A DNA stretch of 64,000 nt from Enoplolaimus lenunculus (GCA_030248215.1 JASANG010001001.1:94716-158715), one strand, 5' to 3'. Counted from the stretch's first letter, positions 46,767 to 58,700 are shown. The notes: a model not told the origin generated them from the sequence alone. Made by a program: numbers and translations.

Positions 46767-47008
46767 GTCAGCCTATGTAGGAACCGAGACTTCAGACCTT
46801 TGTGCTAAGCACCTGGAAAAGCAGGTTACGGGTGGTTTCGAACTAGCGACCTTCTGCGTGTCAGGCAGACGCTGTTACCACTGCGCCAAGTAGCCCGCCT
46901 CTCCAACTGCCTTTTTCGTCGACTATATCTGTCGACCGTACACCACAATGTGCACTGCATTTATTGCATATGCACAAGGTCAAGTATATCTCACGTACTT
47001 ACAGGCGA
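46767..47008 (-). mobile_element. tRNA-derived SINE, variant head
   Basis: Same body ('cgtcgactatatctgtcgacc') as the neighbouring unit, but the head differs: box A GGCGCAGTGGTAACAGCG, loop CCTGACA giving a TGA (Ser-like) anticodon, box B GTTCGAAACC. The exchange of heads on a common body is notable. Confidence 0.65.
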
Positions 47009-47197
47009 TACGCTAGCATCATAGATTCTGAAACACACACACAAGCCGTAGAACAATAGAATCCGACATGGTGACCATGATGCGCTGGTCTGATAATCTT
47101 TCGACCGAGTTCGAAACCTCCTGGGAACGTACCTCATTCTCAGTTACTGAGCACTCAGAACTAAAACAGTCGTACCCCAGTTTACCGAACTTATCAC

Positions 47198-47443
47198 CGT
47201 TGGAACCAAGGACTTCGAACCTTTTTACTAAGCAACTGGACTAGCGGCATACAGGGGTGATTCGAAATTTCAACCTACGGACCCTTAGGCAAACGCCCTA
47301 TAGCTGCGCCATGTAACCCGCCTCTCCAGCTACTTTTATCTCCGACTAAATATGTCGACCGTATGTTGCACGCAAGCATACCTTCGGCACTGCACTATAT
47401 TGCATGTGCACATAATGGATAAGCAAGTCTCATATGCTTACAG
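47198..47443 (-). mobile_element. tRNA-derived SINE, diverged copy
   Basis: Same layout and body ('tgtcgaccgtatg', 'actgcactatattgcatgtg') with a degraded head. It stands apart from the pair on its left by about 190 bp. Confidence 0.6.
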
Positions 47444-47676
47444 CGATGTTCGAAATCAAGCACAGTTTATGCATTTGATTTGTCTTAATTCGGCGCGGAT
47501 ACTTCGTCCGCTTGAAAACGTATCGCTAACTGATGACAGGCGCTATATGCATGACCATGGCCGTAACCAGGATTTTCGTGTGGGGACACACAAATACTTT
47601 ACGTACAAAAAGTCACTACACACAAACCGCGTGAGATTGAAACATATACCAAAAAACGATCAGAAACTACTGGGTT

Positions 47677-47982
47677 GTTGGTACTATACGGTCTGCACGA
47701 CCCTTGTTTAAAGTTGTGCCCAAAGTTAATGACCACGCCGGGAATCGAACCTCGGCCCTCTTGCGCTCGAGCCAAGCATGCAACCACTACACCACGCGGC
47801 CATTGCAACAACTTCTTATACCGGTATATGTGCACAGGCATGGCAACATTTGCTTTACATACACTTACGTGCACATATACCGACATCCCTCTTTTTTACA
47901 GGCGGTCGTCCCGGACCGTGAATGCAACTACCCGAACTCATGGGCCTGCTGTTTGCAGTGCCCGTCTCGGTGGGACCTCCAT
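47677..47982 (-). mobile_element. Second tRNA-derived SINE family, tandem copy 1
   Basis: On the - strand the head reads GCGTGGTGTAGTGGTTGCATG (box A; one base trimmed in some copies) with box B GAGGTTCGATTCCCGGC. The unit starts 'gttggtactatacggtctgc', and the next copy begins 306 bp later. The extra tail of about 100 bp separates the two copies. Confidence 0.7.
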
Positions 47983-48191
47983 GTTGGTACTATACGGTCT
48001 GCACGACCCCTGTTTAAAGTTGTGCCCAAAGTTAATGACCACGCCGGGAATCGAACCTCGGCCCTCTTGCGCTCGAGCCAAGCATGCAACCACTACACCA
48101 CGCGGCCATTGCAACAACTTCTTATACCGGTATATGTGCACAGCATGGCAACATTTGCTTTACATACACTTACGTGCACATATACCGACAT
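47983..48191 (-). mobile_element. Second tRNA-derived SINE family, tandem copy 2
   Basis: Almost identical to the first 209 bp of 47677-47982, differing by a base or two ('cacaggcatgg' versus 'cacagcatgg'). This implies recent duplication. Confidence 0.75.
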
Positions 48192-48699
48192 GGGTGTGTG
48201 CGAATGAAATGCACAGATCATTTTCAATTCAGAAATAAAATTTTTGTAAAACCATTGGGGCCATGACCCCTTGATAACCCTGGCTACGCCCCTCACCCTG
48301 TACATGATGCATTTAAGAATATGAAACTAAGGCTTATTCTACCAAAACAGCAGAATTTTCTTTCATTCTCCCTGCTTCCTAGCTAAATGATTACATGGTA
48401 ATAAGTGTAATAAAAATCTCCTCGTTCAGAAATTTTCAAATACAGCCGTGTTGTGAACAAAAAAATTTCGCGCAGTTTTATAAAGTTAATCGCCTCAACA
48501 AATAAATACTACCAAATGTTTGTGTTGAGGCGCTTTCTATCCAGCTCGGGCATCTGCCAAGGCAGGAGTCTGGTATGAGAGAGAAACAGGTGGGCGCACC
48601 CAACTACGAAAATCTTCGTTCCCTTTTCCCACTAATAAAATCTTTGTTCTCATCCCATATCTAAAAACTGTGTACCGTCGGAAAAGAATTTGATTTGCT
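48192..48699. other. Intergenic, no gene seen
   Basis: Short AT-rich stretch with no matched repeat. 'caggagtctggtatgagag' and its surroundings are unassigned. Confidence 0.4.
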
Positions 48700-49718
48700 A
48701 CGAAAATTTTGTATTAAGTCTCTTTGTCCCATTATCCCGTTTTCTAGTGAAAAAATATGGCTGTCCCAATTTCATGTTTTCCAAGCGAAAATTTCCAGCT
48801 GTTCGATTTTTCAAATTTCCCAGTGAAAGCAAAAATTTGCAGCTGTCCATTTCCCTATTTGCCCGAAACAAGCCTGTTCTATTTCCAAGTAAAAATACAT
48901 CGCTGTCTCTTCTTGCTTTCACAGTGAAAATGTGCAGCTGTCTCAATTTTCCAGTGAAAATAGTATGTCGGTGTCCATATTCTTGCCTTCCCAGCGAAAA
49001 ATTGCAGCTGCTCCATTTTCCCATTTGCTGAAACAAGCCTGTTCCATTTTCCCGTTTGCTGAACGATGTCTGTCCCATTTTTCAGTTTCCCAGTGAAAAT
49101 ATAAGTGCTGATCTATTTTCCCGTTTTCCTATAGAAAATGTGCTGTTCTCTCATTTTCTCATCTGTCCAAAGCAAACCTGTCACCTTTTCCCGTTTTCCC
49201 AGCGGAAATATATCGCTGTGCAATTTTCCCGTTTGCCCGAAAGAAGCGTTTCGTATTTTCCCAGTGAAAATATATCGCTGTCCGATTTTTGCGATTTCCC
49301 AGCAAAAATTGACAGTTGTCCCAGTAACCCATCTGATAACAAGCCTGTCCCGTTTTGCCGTTTTCCCAGTGAAAATATATCGCTGTTCAATTTTTCCGTT
49401 TTCCCAGCGAAAGTTTGCAGCAGTTCTATTTTCCCGTTCGCCGAAAGAAACCGCCCCATTTTCCCGTTTTCTCAGTAAAAATAGAACGTTGCCTACTTTC
49501 CCGTTTTCCGAGGGAAAATCTGCTGCTGTCTCATTGTCCCGTTTTCACAATAAAAATATATCGCTGTCCCATTTTTTTGTTTTCCCAGCGAAATTTTGCT
49601 GCTGTCTTATTTTCCCAATTGCCCGAAAGAAGCCTGCCCCACTTTCCCGTTTTCCGCTTGTACACCTGTGCCTTGCTGTCCCGCGGGAAAACAGGATGTC
49701 CCTAAAAGTAAAAATTGG
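48700..49718 (+). repeat. Compound minisatellite ending in a TTAGGC-family terminus
   Basis: About 1 kb of degenerate units of 30-40 bp. They cycle between three types: 'gttttcccagtgaaaatata' with 'tcgctgt', 'ttcccagcgaaa' with 'ttgcagctgt', and 'gtttgcccgaaagaagcctgt'. This gives a higher-order period of roughly 110-120 bp. The right edge, 'gtccctaaaagtaaaaattggcc' (about 49696-49718), is the terminus seen in the TTAGGC-type elements. Long open frames on both strands are by-products of the repeat. Confidence 0.75.
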
Positions 49719-50318
49719 CCAACAAAAGAACAACGACAATAATAATAATAGTAATAGTAATAATAATTATATTTAATTCCCACCAAACATGCACGTCATG
49801 GGGCATTGCGCGGCACAGATATGTATAGCACAACCGTCACCCGACTAATTGTTGATTTATTTCACAAGTGCATTTATACATGGGTATCCTGTATCCATTC
49901 CAACTTTCGACAATTACTTTTGCAAAAACTTGACTAATTCGTTGCTAAGCAGATTTACAGTGACCGTTCCTGCTAATCAAGCAAAGCAAACATCAGAAAG
50001 ACCCACATCACATTGAGTTCCTGATATCAAGATATTGGTCTTTCGAGTTTAGCGGCAAGCTCAATGAGGTAAAGTAAAATTGTGATCAAAGTTAGATACT
50101 TTTCTATATGTTTTTATGTAATTTCTACGGCAATCTGTGTAGCATTGTTAACTGTAGCCACAATTCAAATACTGTACACATTTGTGTATTTTGGGCGTTG
50201 ATGGTAAGTAAAAATTTACTGATTTAATTTGCAATATATATACTTAACAAGCGGAATGGCTCAATACAGCTGCATTTTACGCTATAAATGTGTATACCAC
50301 ACTTGATACTCAGTTTGG
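49719..50318. other. Intergenic, no gene seen
   Basis: An (AAT)n-like stretch at 49737-49772, otherwise unremarkable AT-rich sequence. Confidence 0.4.
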
Positions 50319-50533
50319 CCCATGCAACGATCAGGGGTGGAAAGTGTTTCTGTGGGACTAGAATAGAGTAAGCTTAAGGTTTAGATTCATTTTTGCTTGG
50401 CTTAGACTTAGGCTTGGCATTAGGCATAGGCTTAAAAATATGTTCATTCTTACGCTTATGATTAGGTTTAGGCTTAGGCTTAGGAATACGCTTATAATAC
50501 TATTCTGCCCCTGTTCTTTTACATTGGCCATCA
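50319..50533. mobile_element. TTAGGC-type element
   Basis: Left end TTTGGCCCATG; right end TTCTTTTACATTGGCCA. The centre holds 'aggcttaggcttaggaatacgctt' split by 'taggtt', plus several related GCTTAG words. Confidence 0.6.
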
Positions 50534-50589
50534 ATTGTAGCAGAGTGTTTCACAACCGTCACTGCACCGCTGCAGGACCGGGTTTAGGA

Positions 50590-52170
50590 TAAGAGACGAC
50601 CTTGATGACGTCAGCAGCTGTGACGACGATTTTGGGACTGACCCAAACTTTATGTTGAAACAGACAGCAGCAGCGATGACGAAACATCAGCGGACGAATG
50701 CGAAAATAGTGAGAAAATAAAGTGATGCAACTAAAAACTGATGATTCGACTAAATGCTAGACAACACTGTGCGGAAGCGTGTAAATAGCGGTTTTGCATG
50801 TAGATTCAGACCGTTGGCAGTTAAATAATTTCAGGCTTTTTAGGGATTTTGTCGCTGGAAGTAAAGTAAAGTACACGTCAGCTTGCATCCATCCGTTGAC
50901 GCATAGACGACGTTGTAAGTTATTAACGAAGCTTTAGGCGTTATGTGATGCATTAAGCTGGTCTTTGGTGCCCTCGCTAACGATTTCGTGAATTGTTGCC
51001 TTCTGCTTTCACTGGTGAACATAAATGCTTTATAGCGAATCGCCACCAGTTCATTTCGCTAACTAATTTTTCCTAAAAAGTCTGCGTAACCTAATTTGCA
51101 AAGAGACAAATTTGTACGCACATTGTCACGAATCCGTAAACAACATTTTGCTTAAACGTTCCGTAACTTAAACTTACTCTTTTTGGCGGCCTAGCCGGAA
51201 ATCATGGAGGAATGATCTGGTCATTGATGCCCTAAACAACGTTTTCAAACAGCACGTCGAACCGGACGAAAACCAATCTATTGATGACCAAATGTGTTCA
51301 TTCAAAAACAGATCAGCAATGAAACAATACTGTAAATGAAAGCCTAATCCTTGGAAATATATGTTTTGGGAACGATTGATATCTTCTGATTAATGCCACG
51401 ATTTTTATTGTACAGAAGTAACGATTCTGGGTAAACAAACTCTGGAATGGGTGCAAGAGCAAACGGTGTGTTTGTCTTTGGCAAAACGAAGCGAAGGAAA
51501 AACGACAAATTCTATTATAATAATTTTTTCAACAGTAATTTTTGCAAGAAAAACATAAAGGAGAATCAGGCTTATTCTAGCGGGACTGTATATACGTAAA
51601 AATATACTGTCTGGTGCTAATAGTTTATCGACTAATCGTCGAGCAATGCAAAACCAAAGTCGTGGTTCTTTCAGTTTAACAACTAACACTACAACCAATA
51701 TTATAATCACTAAATGATTTGACACCAAACCTGTGTATCTCTTATCGAATTTTGTTCGCTTGGAACCAAATGACAATGTGCAACGTCGGCGTAAAGCACA
51801 CAACAAGAAATCTGGCGAATATGTGAATCTTGCTAGACCCGTTGTTGTTGTTGTTGCATAAAATACAACAGGAACATTGGTGACGTTAATTTGTTCGATC
51901 AAATTATCGCTTTACATCGACACGCTCCACGTTCCAGAAAGAGTTACATGCGGATGCTTATCATTTGTGCAACGTGGCCATCGGCAACGCATGGTTTACG
52001 TATAGAATTTGCGGATACAAGAATGAATTATTGCTAGAATTTAAACGCAGTGTAGTGTTTTCAAGGGCTTAAACTGGATCTATTTTAGAACGTCGTATGG
52101 TTGGTTGACGGCGGTCAAGCAGTGGATGTCCAGCTCCGAACAAGGGGTGTTCGCAAAATACGAATTGTCA
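50590..52170 (+). pseudogene. Decayed piggyBac-like transposase
   Basis: The + strand carries pieces of a PGBD transposase in shifting frames. An acidic start (TDSSSDDETSADECENS) lies near 50665. A central block at 51220-51350 reads VFKQHVEPDENQSIDDQMCS then FKNRSAMKQY, matching the family's 'DExM..FKGRS..KQY' motif. A C-terminal block at about 51880-51990 reads VNLFDQIIALHRHAPRSRKS then YMR and an 'IGNAWFTYRI' stretch, matching 'GVDxxDQ...KWYLR...NAWxLYR'. There are several stops and frame changes, and the third catalytic segment is not clear. The TTAA-flanked ends were not identified. Confidence 0.7.
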
Positions 52171-52178
52171 GCATGGTC

Positions 52179-52430
52179 GTACACACAAAAAAGTATTTCT
52201 GAATTTATTCAGAAAAGTGTTTTCTGTGGCAAATCTGAAAAGTTTTGCTGATATTTAAGACAATTTTCTAAAAATAACTGGAAAACGTTTATTTTCAGAC
52301 TTTATTACAAAACGTTTTTTGAAAACATTTCTATTATAACAGAAATACTTTTCAAGTGCACCTTGCTAATCATATTTCTCAAATGTAAAAATTTTTTTCT
52401 TAAATATCAGAAATATTATTTTGAGTGTAC
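52179..52430. mobile_element. MITE with GTACAC ends
   Basis: Inverted ends GTACACACAAAAAAGTATTT and AAATATTATTTTGAGTGTAC, about 252 bp. Further internal symmetry ('tttctga..'/'tcagaaat', 'gaaaacgttt'/'aaaacgtttt'). No coding sequence. Confidence 0.7.
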
Positions 52431-53954
52431 CTGACAATATTCGGCAAGCAGGTAGTCATTATCTTCCGAGCTCGACAAAGGAATTTGTGTCACGATGTCG
52501 AATGACTGGAGCCGTCGTAGGAAGGATGCGATTTGAAAGCAAAACATGTTTGCTTGTTTTGTGTAAAGAATGTATGTCATTCTTTGATTCTTATAAGATT
52601 TCAATTTACAAATCTGTAACCATTTTATTTGAAATGAAAACATACAAATGTTTTGTGACATTTATTGCCAGTTTTATCTAAAACAATCATTTGTTTTTCT
52701 TAATTAACCGTGAAACGTGGACAAGCAAATAGGTTTTATTGGTACAATTATGTATGTTGCAAAAAACATGCTTAAAAAGACTAGAAAAGCAGAGGATGTC
52801 AAAATTTTTGAAGAACACAGTTGGTGAGTCTCAGCGATCGTACTATAGTCCGATATGCACAATTGTGCACCTGTCAAAAATTTTGGAAATTTTGTGTAAT
52901 GAAGTAATATAACTCGTGTTATTTCATAGCAAAACCGTGAAATTAAATCTGATCTTGAATTTTATCTGGCCGTTGTACAAATGTGGTCCAGTCCACAAAG
53001 GACTAAAATAGGAGCATTATATATGGGCATGAGGTATCTATCAAATTTCATCGTGAAATAAATTGGGAACTTATTGACGTTTTGACTTGTTTTTAGTTTC
53101 TGGTTTCCTTCAGCCAGTTATAGTTTACTTTTCAAAAAGTAACCGCTCCTGCTAATCAAGCAAAGACCCACTAAATCGACAATCCTTATCGTTTAAATGA
53201 AAAAATCTTACTAAATCACTTTCAGCTCAGTTCGTTTAGGCTTTCTATAATTCGAATTGAAGATAAGATGTGATCGAAGCCATTTTATTAGCTCTATTAT
53301 TGTAAGCAAGTATATTTCAAACTGTCACTTTCTTCTTAGTTTGAGGGAAACGAAGCAAAGCAAACCAAACCAACGAGGACAAATATGTATTATCAGAAAC
53401 ATAAAGTAGGCAGTTTGAGAAGATTGTGATTTCGGATAGGTTTCGTGGCTCAATCACCAACGTAAGTTTCAGTTCTTTCTCGACGCTATCTAGCTCTGGT
53501 TCAGTTTGCAGTCGTTTCCGTGTTTATTCCCCTCAAGTCCAATACCACAATACACGTATATTGGCAAAACAAACAGGATATGCTTAAAGTTGCCTATGTT
53601 TCCTGCTACACGGTGGCGAAATATTCCTCTGTTAGGACACTTTCACGTATTCCGTTTACGCGACTACTAAGATGCATAGATACATTTTCACTAAGTCACA
53701 GACTCAGCACACACCTACTTCAAACTCCGTAAATACGCCGTAAATCCCAAATACACCCCCAATATTCTCCTAATACAGTCAAGATTAACGCCGTTAGAAT
53801 TGACAAACTCCGGTAAGTCCAATAACTTCTAAAATCTCCGTTAACACATCTCCGGTCTCCCAAGCTTTCCCCAATGGACCGCCCGTAAGCTCCGTGCGTC
53901 CTGAAACTCAAGACTCACAAAACCTGCAGCTATGTATACGGGCGTGGCTAAAAG
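52431..53954. other. Intergenic, no gene seen
   Basis: Direct repeat 'gttcctgctaatcaagcaaag' less one base: this word near 49965 recurs near 53144, so a dispersed repeat crosses this region. No credible exon seen. Confidence 0.4.
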
Positions 53955-54310
53955 CAGGGTGCAACCGACTATCCGTTTCCGGTAAAAATCGGTATCCATT
54001 TCCGTTTCCGTTACAAAATAACGGACATTCTATTTGTACTCTGAAAATTAACTAGAAAAACATGTGTATATCTCCGCAATTTTTCATTGCAGATATGCTG
54101 CAATGTTCGCATTCGAATTTCAGCCAAAATCTTAAAAATTTCGATACATCCGCCATTTTTTGTTTCAAAATTTAGAAAGCCTGGTGAATATGTGCGCGAT
54201 TCAATTGTGTTAGGCAGAAAAATAAAACATTTTTGAAACTTTTATACTTCAATATCTGTTTACCGTTTCCGTTATTTCGATTGCTATGTGTTCTGTTTCT
54301 GTTTCTGTTA
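53955..54310 (+). mobile_element. CAGGGTG-family MITE, CCGTTTCCG subfamily, right end lost
   Basis: Starts CAGGGTGCAACCGACTATCC and carries repeated 'ccgtttccgtt' words at both sides. It shares its interior with 37011-37377 in reverse. The right terminus has decayed beyond recognition. Confidence 0.6.
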
Positions 54311-55405
54311 GTATTGAAACATAAAAATCTTAAAACATTGTCAAGTAATTTTGTTGATTAGTATTCACATAAATGTTTACGAAGACGCAAACAAAACAGC
54401 TAAAAACAAAACTACGTATTAATCGATTTGGCTACACTGGAGTGATCGCTAACTATGCGGATCCTCGTGATTTCCCGTGTAGGTGACTTTCAGAAATACC
54501 TACCGCAGTCACAGATTATCCTAATGGGCACAGACCAGACAGATTTTTCGATCATAAGTCGGAAGTTGCCGAAGGTAGGCGGAGTCAAAATTTTTAGACT
54601 TATAGCAATACCCACACAAAAGAAGACTTGAAAAGCCAATATGTGATAATTATTTGTTATTTTTATTTCTATGTTTTATTACTTGAAAAGCCAATATTCG
54701 ATAATTATTTGTTGCTTTTATTTCTATGTTTTATTGTATTTGTTTTATAATAGAAGAAAAAGGCCCTCTGCGCAAAACCTGCTGCTGTTTGCATAGCTAC
54801 CAGGACCGGCCTCTACGGCGATGGGGTAGTCTGGCATTTTCATGCTTGGCTTTGAAATTATCCGTCTTTGACCATTGCAAGCATTCTGAAACCTTTTCCA
54901 ACCTATCTTTCCCGGCCTCTCCTCCTCTTTTACCACCTGCCACTGGCCCGCCCCTCTTCAGCCACCTCCTCCATAATGTGGAGGCGGATGAGCAGGAGGA
55001 GGGTGAGAGAAGAGCTGCGCAAATCCCCCTGAGGGAGAAAAATCCGCTTTTTACCACTACTAAGTATAAATTTTCATTGCGGCTCAACCACCCCGCATAG
55101 AGTTTATATATTTCACGCCGTTTTGCACCGCCTAAGCCTCTAACGTAAGTTCTAAGAGAGACTAGTTGGAGATAGGGCATCTGTTAAGATGTGGTGTAGG
55201 ATTTGGCGTATACAAGAGTACCTTAGGTCTCGTACAGAAATTTTTGACCCCATAAAAAACTGCAGCGCGATACAAAACGGTGTTTTAGACCTTAAACACG
55301 TGTTGTAAGTTCGCTCATAATTGATACACGAGTCGGGACATATTTGTGAAGCGACTTCGTTAATGATATATTAATTGAAAATTTTTCCATTAAACACAGG
55401 TATCG
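54311..55405. other. Intergenic with a GC-rich, doubly open island
   Basis: Between about 54760 and 55110 the GC content rises sharply, and both strands are open for more than 110 codons. Neither product has a recognisable motif (a Pro/Leu-rich frame on +, an Arg/Gly-rich frame on -). The remainder is AT-rich. Confidence 0.4.
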
Positions 55406-55740
55406 CTATACGGTCCAATTTAATATCAGAACCACAATAACTGCTACCAGAATGCCAAACAAAACCCTTGGCTTTTGGATGGCTCGTCCGAATTCCATCA
55501 CAGAACGATTGCAGAAATTATGGTTTATTGTTCTTCGAATAGCATACTGAAGACGTTGAGTACAATGTTCTATCAGACATGTGGATTCCAAAGTGCACCA
55601 GAGCAGTGCCGTACCGTTTGTAATTTGTCCAATCGCGTACAGTTTGACTAAAACACGAATAAACAGGGCCTTTACCAAGACGCTAGCAGAGTGGGGATTT
55701 GGGACCGTCCTAAATTCTACTCCGTAGCATAGGTGCCAAT
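55406..55740 (-). CDS. Possible alternative last exon of the lectin-channel gene
   Basis: An acceptor ttgagaatag opens a 111-codon frame that ends at TAG (55408-55406). It starts WHLCYGVEFRTVPN and ends with a hydrophobic segment (VLFGILVAVIVVLILNW). A GTGTGA donor at 55788 in the preceding exon would join to it in phase across a 48-bp intron, bypassing the TGA at 55762-55760. Pentameric channels normally end soon after M4, which argues for the shorter form. The length of this open frame argues that it is real. Confidence 0.35.
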
Positions 55741-55759
55741 CTATTCTCAAAGGTTGGGG

Positions 55760-58700
55760 TCAATTCAGTAATTTAGACATGCTCACACTTTCTACGAAGG
55801 GATGGTTGATCGCGCCACAATTTATTATCGCGAACAATACCAAGCCATTAAACACGATGGCCCATGTATAGCACATGAGCTTTCCGTTTTCCAAAGCGGA
55901 AAACGCATGATCAAGAGTGCGGCGCAACGACATCTGTATAACAGCGAGGAAATCCGCTGGTTTGGTAGGAAAAATCACAAACATAAAGTTTGGCTTGAAA
56001 AACTGGAAAAGTGGAAAATTCATAAGCCTAGCTATTCCCTGGTTCGGTAGGAAAAATCTGTAGTGTAAAATTTGTTTCGAAAACAGGAAGTGGAAAAGTA
56101 ACGCTTAAACTACACCTCTACTTTTTGCTACCAACCAAAGAAAATCATACCTACAACACATCCCAATTTGTCAGACAAGTCATACAGGAGTGGCTGCGCT
56201 GCACTTCTGCTCATAAGTTTCCCACCTTGGAAATGGGAAGTCCCTGTGCTATACATTGGCTAACATGTTTAAATATTAAAAGTGAAAAGTAAACTATACT
56301 AAGTGTCTGCATTTGCTAAATTTTGACTCATCTTGACAGAAAAGAATCAGGTACATATTTGATTTTTCATATGCTTATACGCAGCCAATAGACATGTGTA
56401 AAGTTGCTACACGAATTGCGATGTACAGATTTCGGGCAATAAGTCTATCTGAAGTTTTGGGTACTTATAAGCCCGTTAAGTTTTTGTCTTTCAAAAATGA
56501 GTTGATCAAAAACGCCTACCAAGTTTTATACTCAAAAAGGGGGGTCAGCGACTCCCCAACCCACATCGGGATTGGTGCCCATACCCCATAAAGAAGATTT
56601 TGTCCCTGTTGTAATATTTTCTTCTCACCCGCATGTCTCGAACATCGTTTTGCGCAACCCCTTATGATAAGCGTTCATAATATTTGTTCAAGCCTGATTT
56701 TGTTTTACAGTAGAATACAAAGAGCGCATACAGAGACTGATGGATCATTCAGATATACCGCTGTCCAGAATATCCACAGACACGACAAAAGGAACATACA
56801 AAAAAATTTCGTCTGGTTTCTCGCTCGCTTCGCTCGCGCAGTTTCAGTGATTTCATGGTTGCTCTTTGAGGTACAAACCGAAACTGTATATTTTACGCCA
56901 AAATCGCTCCTTTTGAGTCGGTCAAAACCTTACACTGGCTTTAAAAAGAACTCTGGAAAGTAGAGCTATTTTGAGTTTGGGGGCATTCTTATTGACTTTT
57001 ACATGGAGCTGTCACGAATGTAGACACGGCTCTGCATGCATTGTAGCAAGAACATGAAATCAACATTCTAGAAGAGTATGCAACTGGACACATTCTGTGC
57101 GCAAACCAATGCCCCTTGTGCTTTTAGACCAACTCGCTCATAATTTGAGGAGAGGTGCACTGTAAATTTCAGTGAGTTGATTTTAACTCAGAATGAGTTG
57201 AATCACTCAGTCTGAGTTAGGACTATAAGAACTCAGAATTTTGAGTTGATTCAATTCGTTCTGAGTTAATTAACCAACCCGCCCAGAGTCAATTCAACTC
57301 AGCTTGAAAATCAAATAAACTCAGAGTGAGTTAATGTTTACTGATATTAACTCAGAAATAACCAACTCGCTAGCTGAATTGATTAATCAACTCTTTTGAA
57401 TTTACAGTGTGGTCATCAAAAGCACTTACTGGCAAGTGGCGTAAACTGCTTCCAGTACTGCTGATGCAGATGGCCGATCACAGAATATCCAACGAATGCA
57501 CCAAAAACGCTCAACAAAACTTGCATCGCCGAAAGAATAACAAACAAATTTATAGCCCGGAAATGTTGAGACGAAAAAAGTAACGCAATCAGCACCACAA
57601 CCACTAACAATCCAGCGTAAACGGCTTCAATTAATCGCTGAAAAAACGAAACTTCACCAGTCAAAACGAGAAAAATCGTCAAATAATGCCGATTTCCAAA
57701 CGCTGTCACCGTAGGAAAATCTTCGACATTTAAATTAATATTATTAGGCACTGGAATTGTTGAAAATTCAAATTCATCATCAAAACGATCTTTAGATTCA
57801 ACGTGGTTACCGTTCAAGCACATGATGACGTCATTGATTTTAACGAACGAAATTGAACTATGGCCACGTGACGTCATCTGTGTACATTGAGGTTGAGGAG
57901 CAGCATGAGTGAGAGGCGAGTATAGGTTGCCGAAGGTTAATTGAAACGAAAAGTAGCGAAAATCTGTGAACTGACTGATTATCACAGACTTTACAGGATT
58001 TACTGTTTGATAAATAAATGCCTCTGTTTTGAGTTGATCCTTTTTCAAGCAAGTACCATTCGCGTATACTGTGACACCGTTGTTTTGGCGGTATGAACCA
58101 CATGCTTGGCACGAATGCCTATTAAAATGAATAATATATGAATAAAATGAACTTTTCTTTTTAGATCAAGGATGCGGTTATAACGTTTTATCTTCGTTCA
58201 GGTCGCTTAAGCGGCCTACGTGGCTGATATATTTAACCATTGTTGGCCCATGTTCACTATACGGGCCTCAACAAAGCACTTTTTGGCCATTGACATATTA
58301 TGTATTTCAATTTCGAAATCCCCCCAAATGTAAGGGTGGGTCGGCCAAAAACGCAACGTTCGTTTGGTTACATTCTTTAAGTCACTCCATTCTTCAAAAT
58401 TTTTCCTTCATTAAAAAAATACATTCCGTCAACTAATTTACCAACCACTTTGCAGCTTACAGTGACAGATTTACGCTATTAATAGAATAAACGCTTTTTT
58501 CAAATAAGCGAAAAACGTTTCGTATTTTTTGACACAACTCCTGGACAACTTACATCATAACGCTTCTGATGTGAGGAGACCATAAGTTGTCTTCAGTTAC
58601 CGTGACACTGGATATGTATCCGGTGTCATACGAGCCAATGTTCCAGTTCAAACGTGGATCGGTCCATCGCTTCAAGATATAACTCAATAAAAATGAAAAC

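Noticed and set aside
47352-48266. Several overlapping open frames of 60-187 codons on both strands
   Set aside because: They are translations of the tandem SINE copies; the protein-level repeats simply follow the 306-bp DNA period.
49056-49776. Long Pro/Phe/Arg-rich open frames on + (and counterparts on -)
   Set aside because: They run through the minisatellite at 48700-49718; unit lengths that avoid stops explain the openness.
51405-51902. 165-codon - strand frame as a membrane protein
   Set aside because: It is antisense to the decayed piggyBac-like transposase; its hydrophobic runs come from AT-rich complement.
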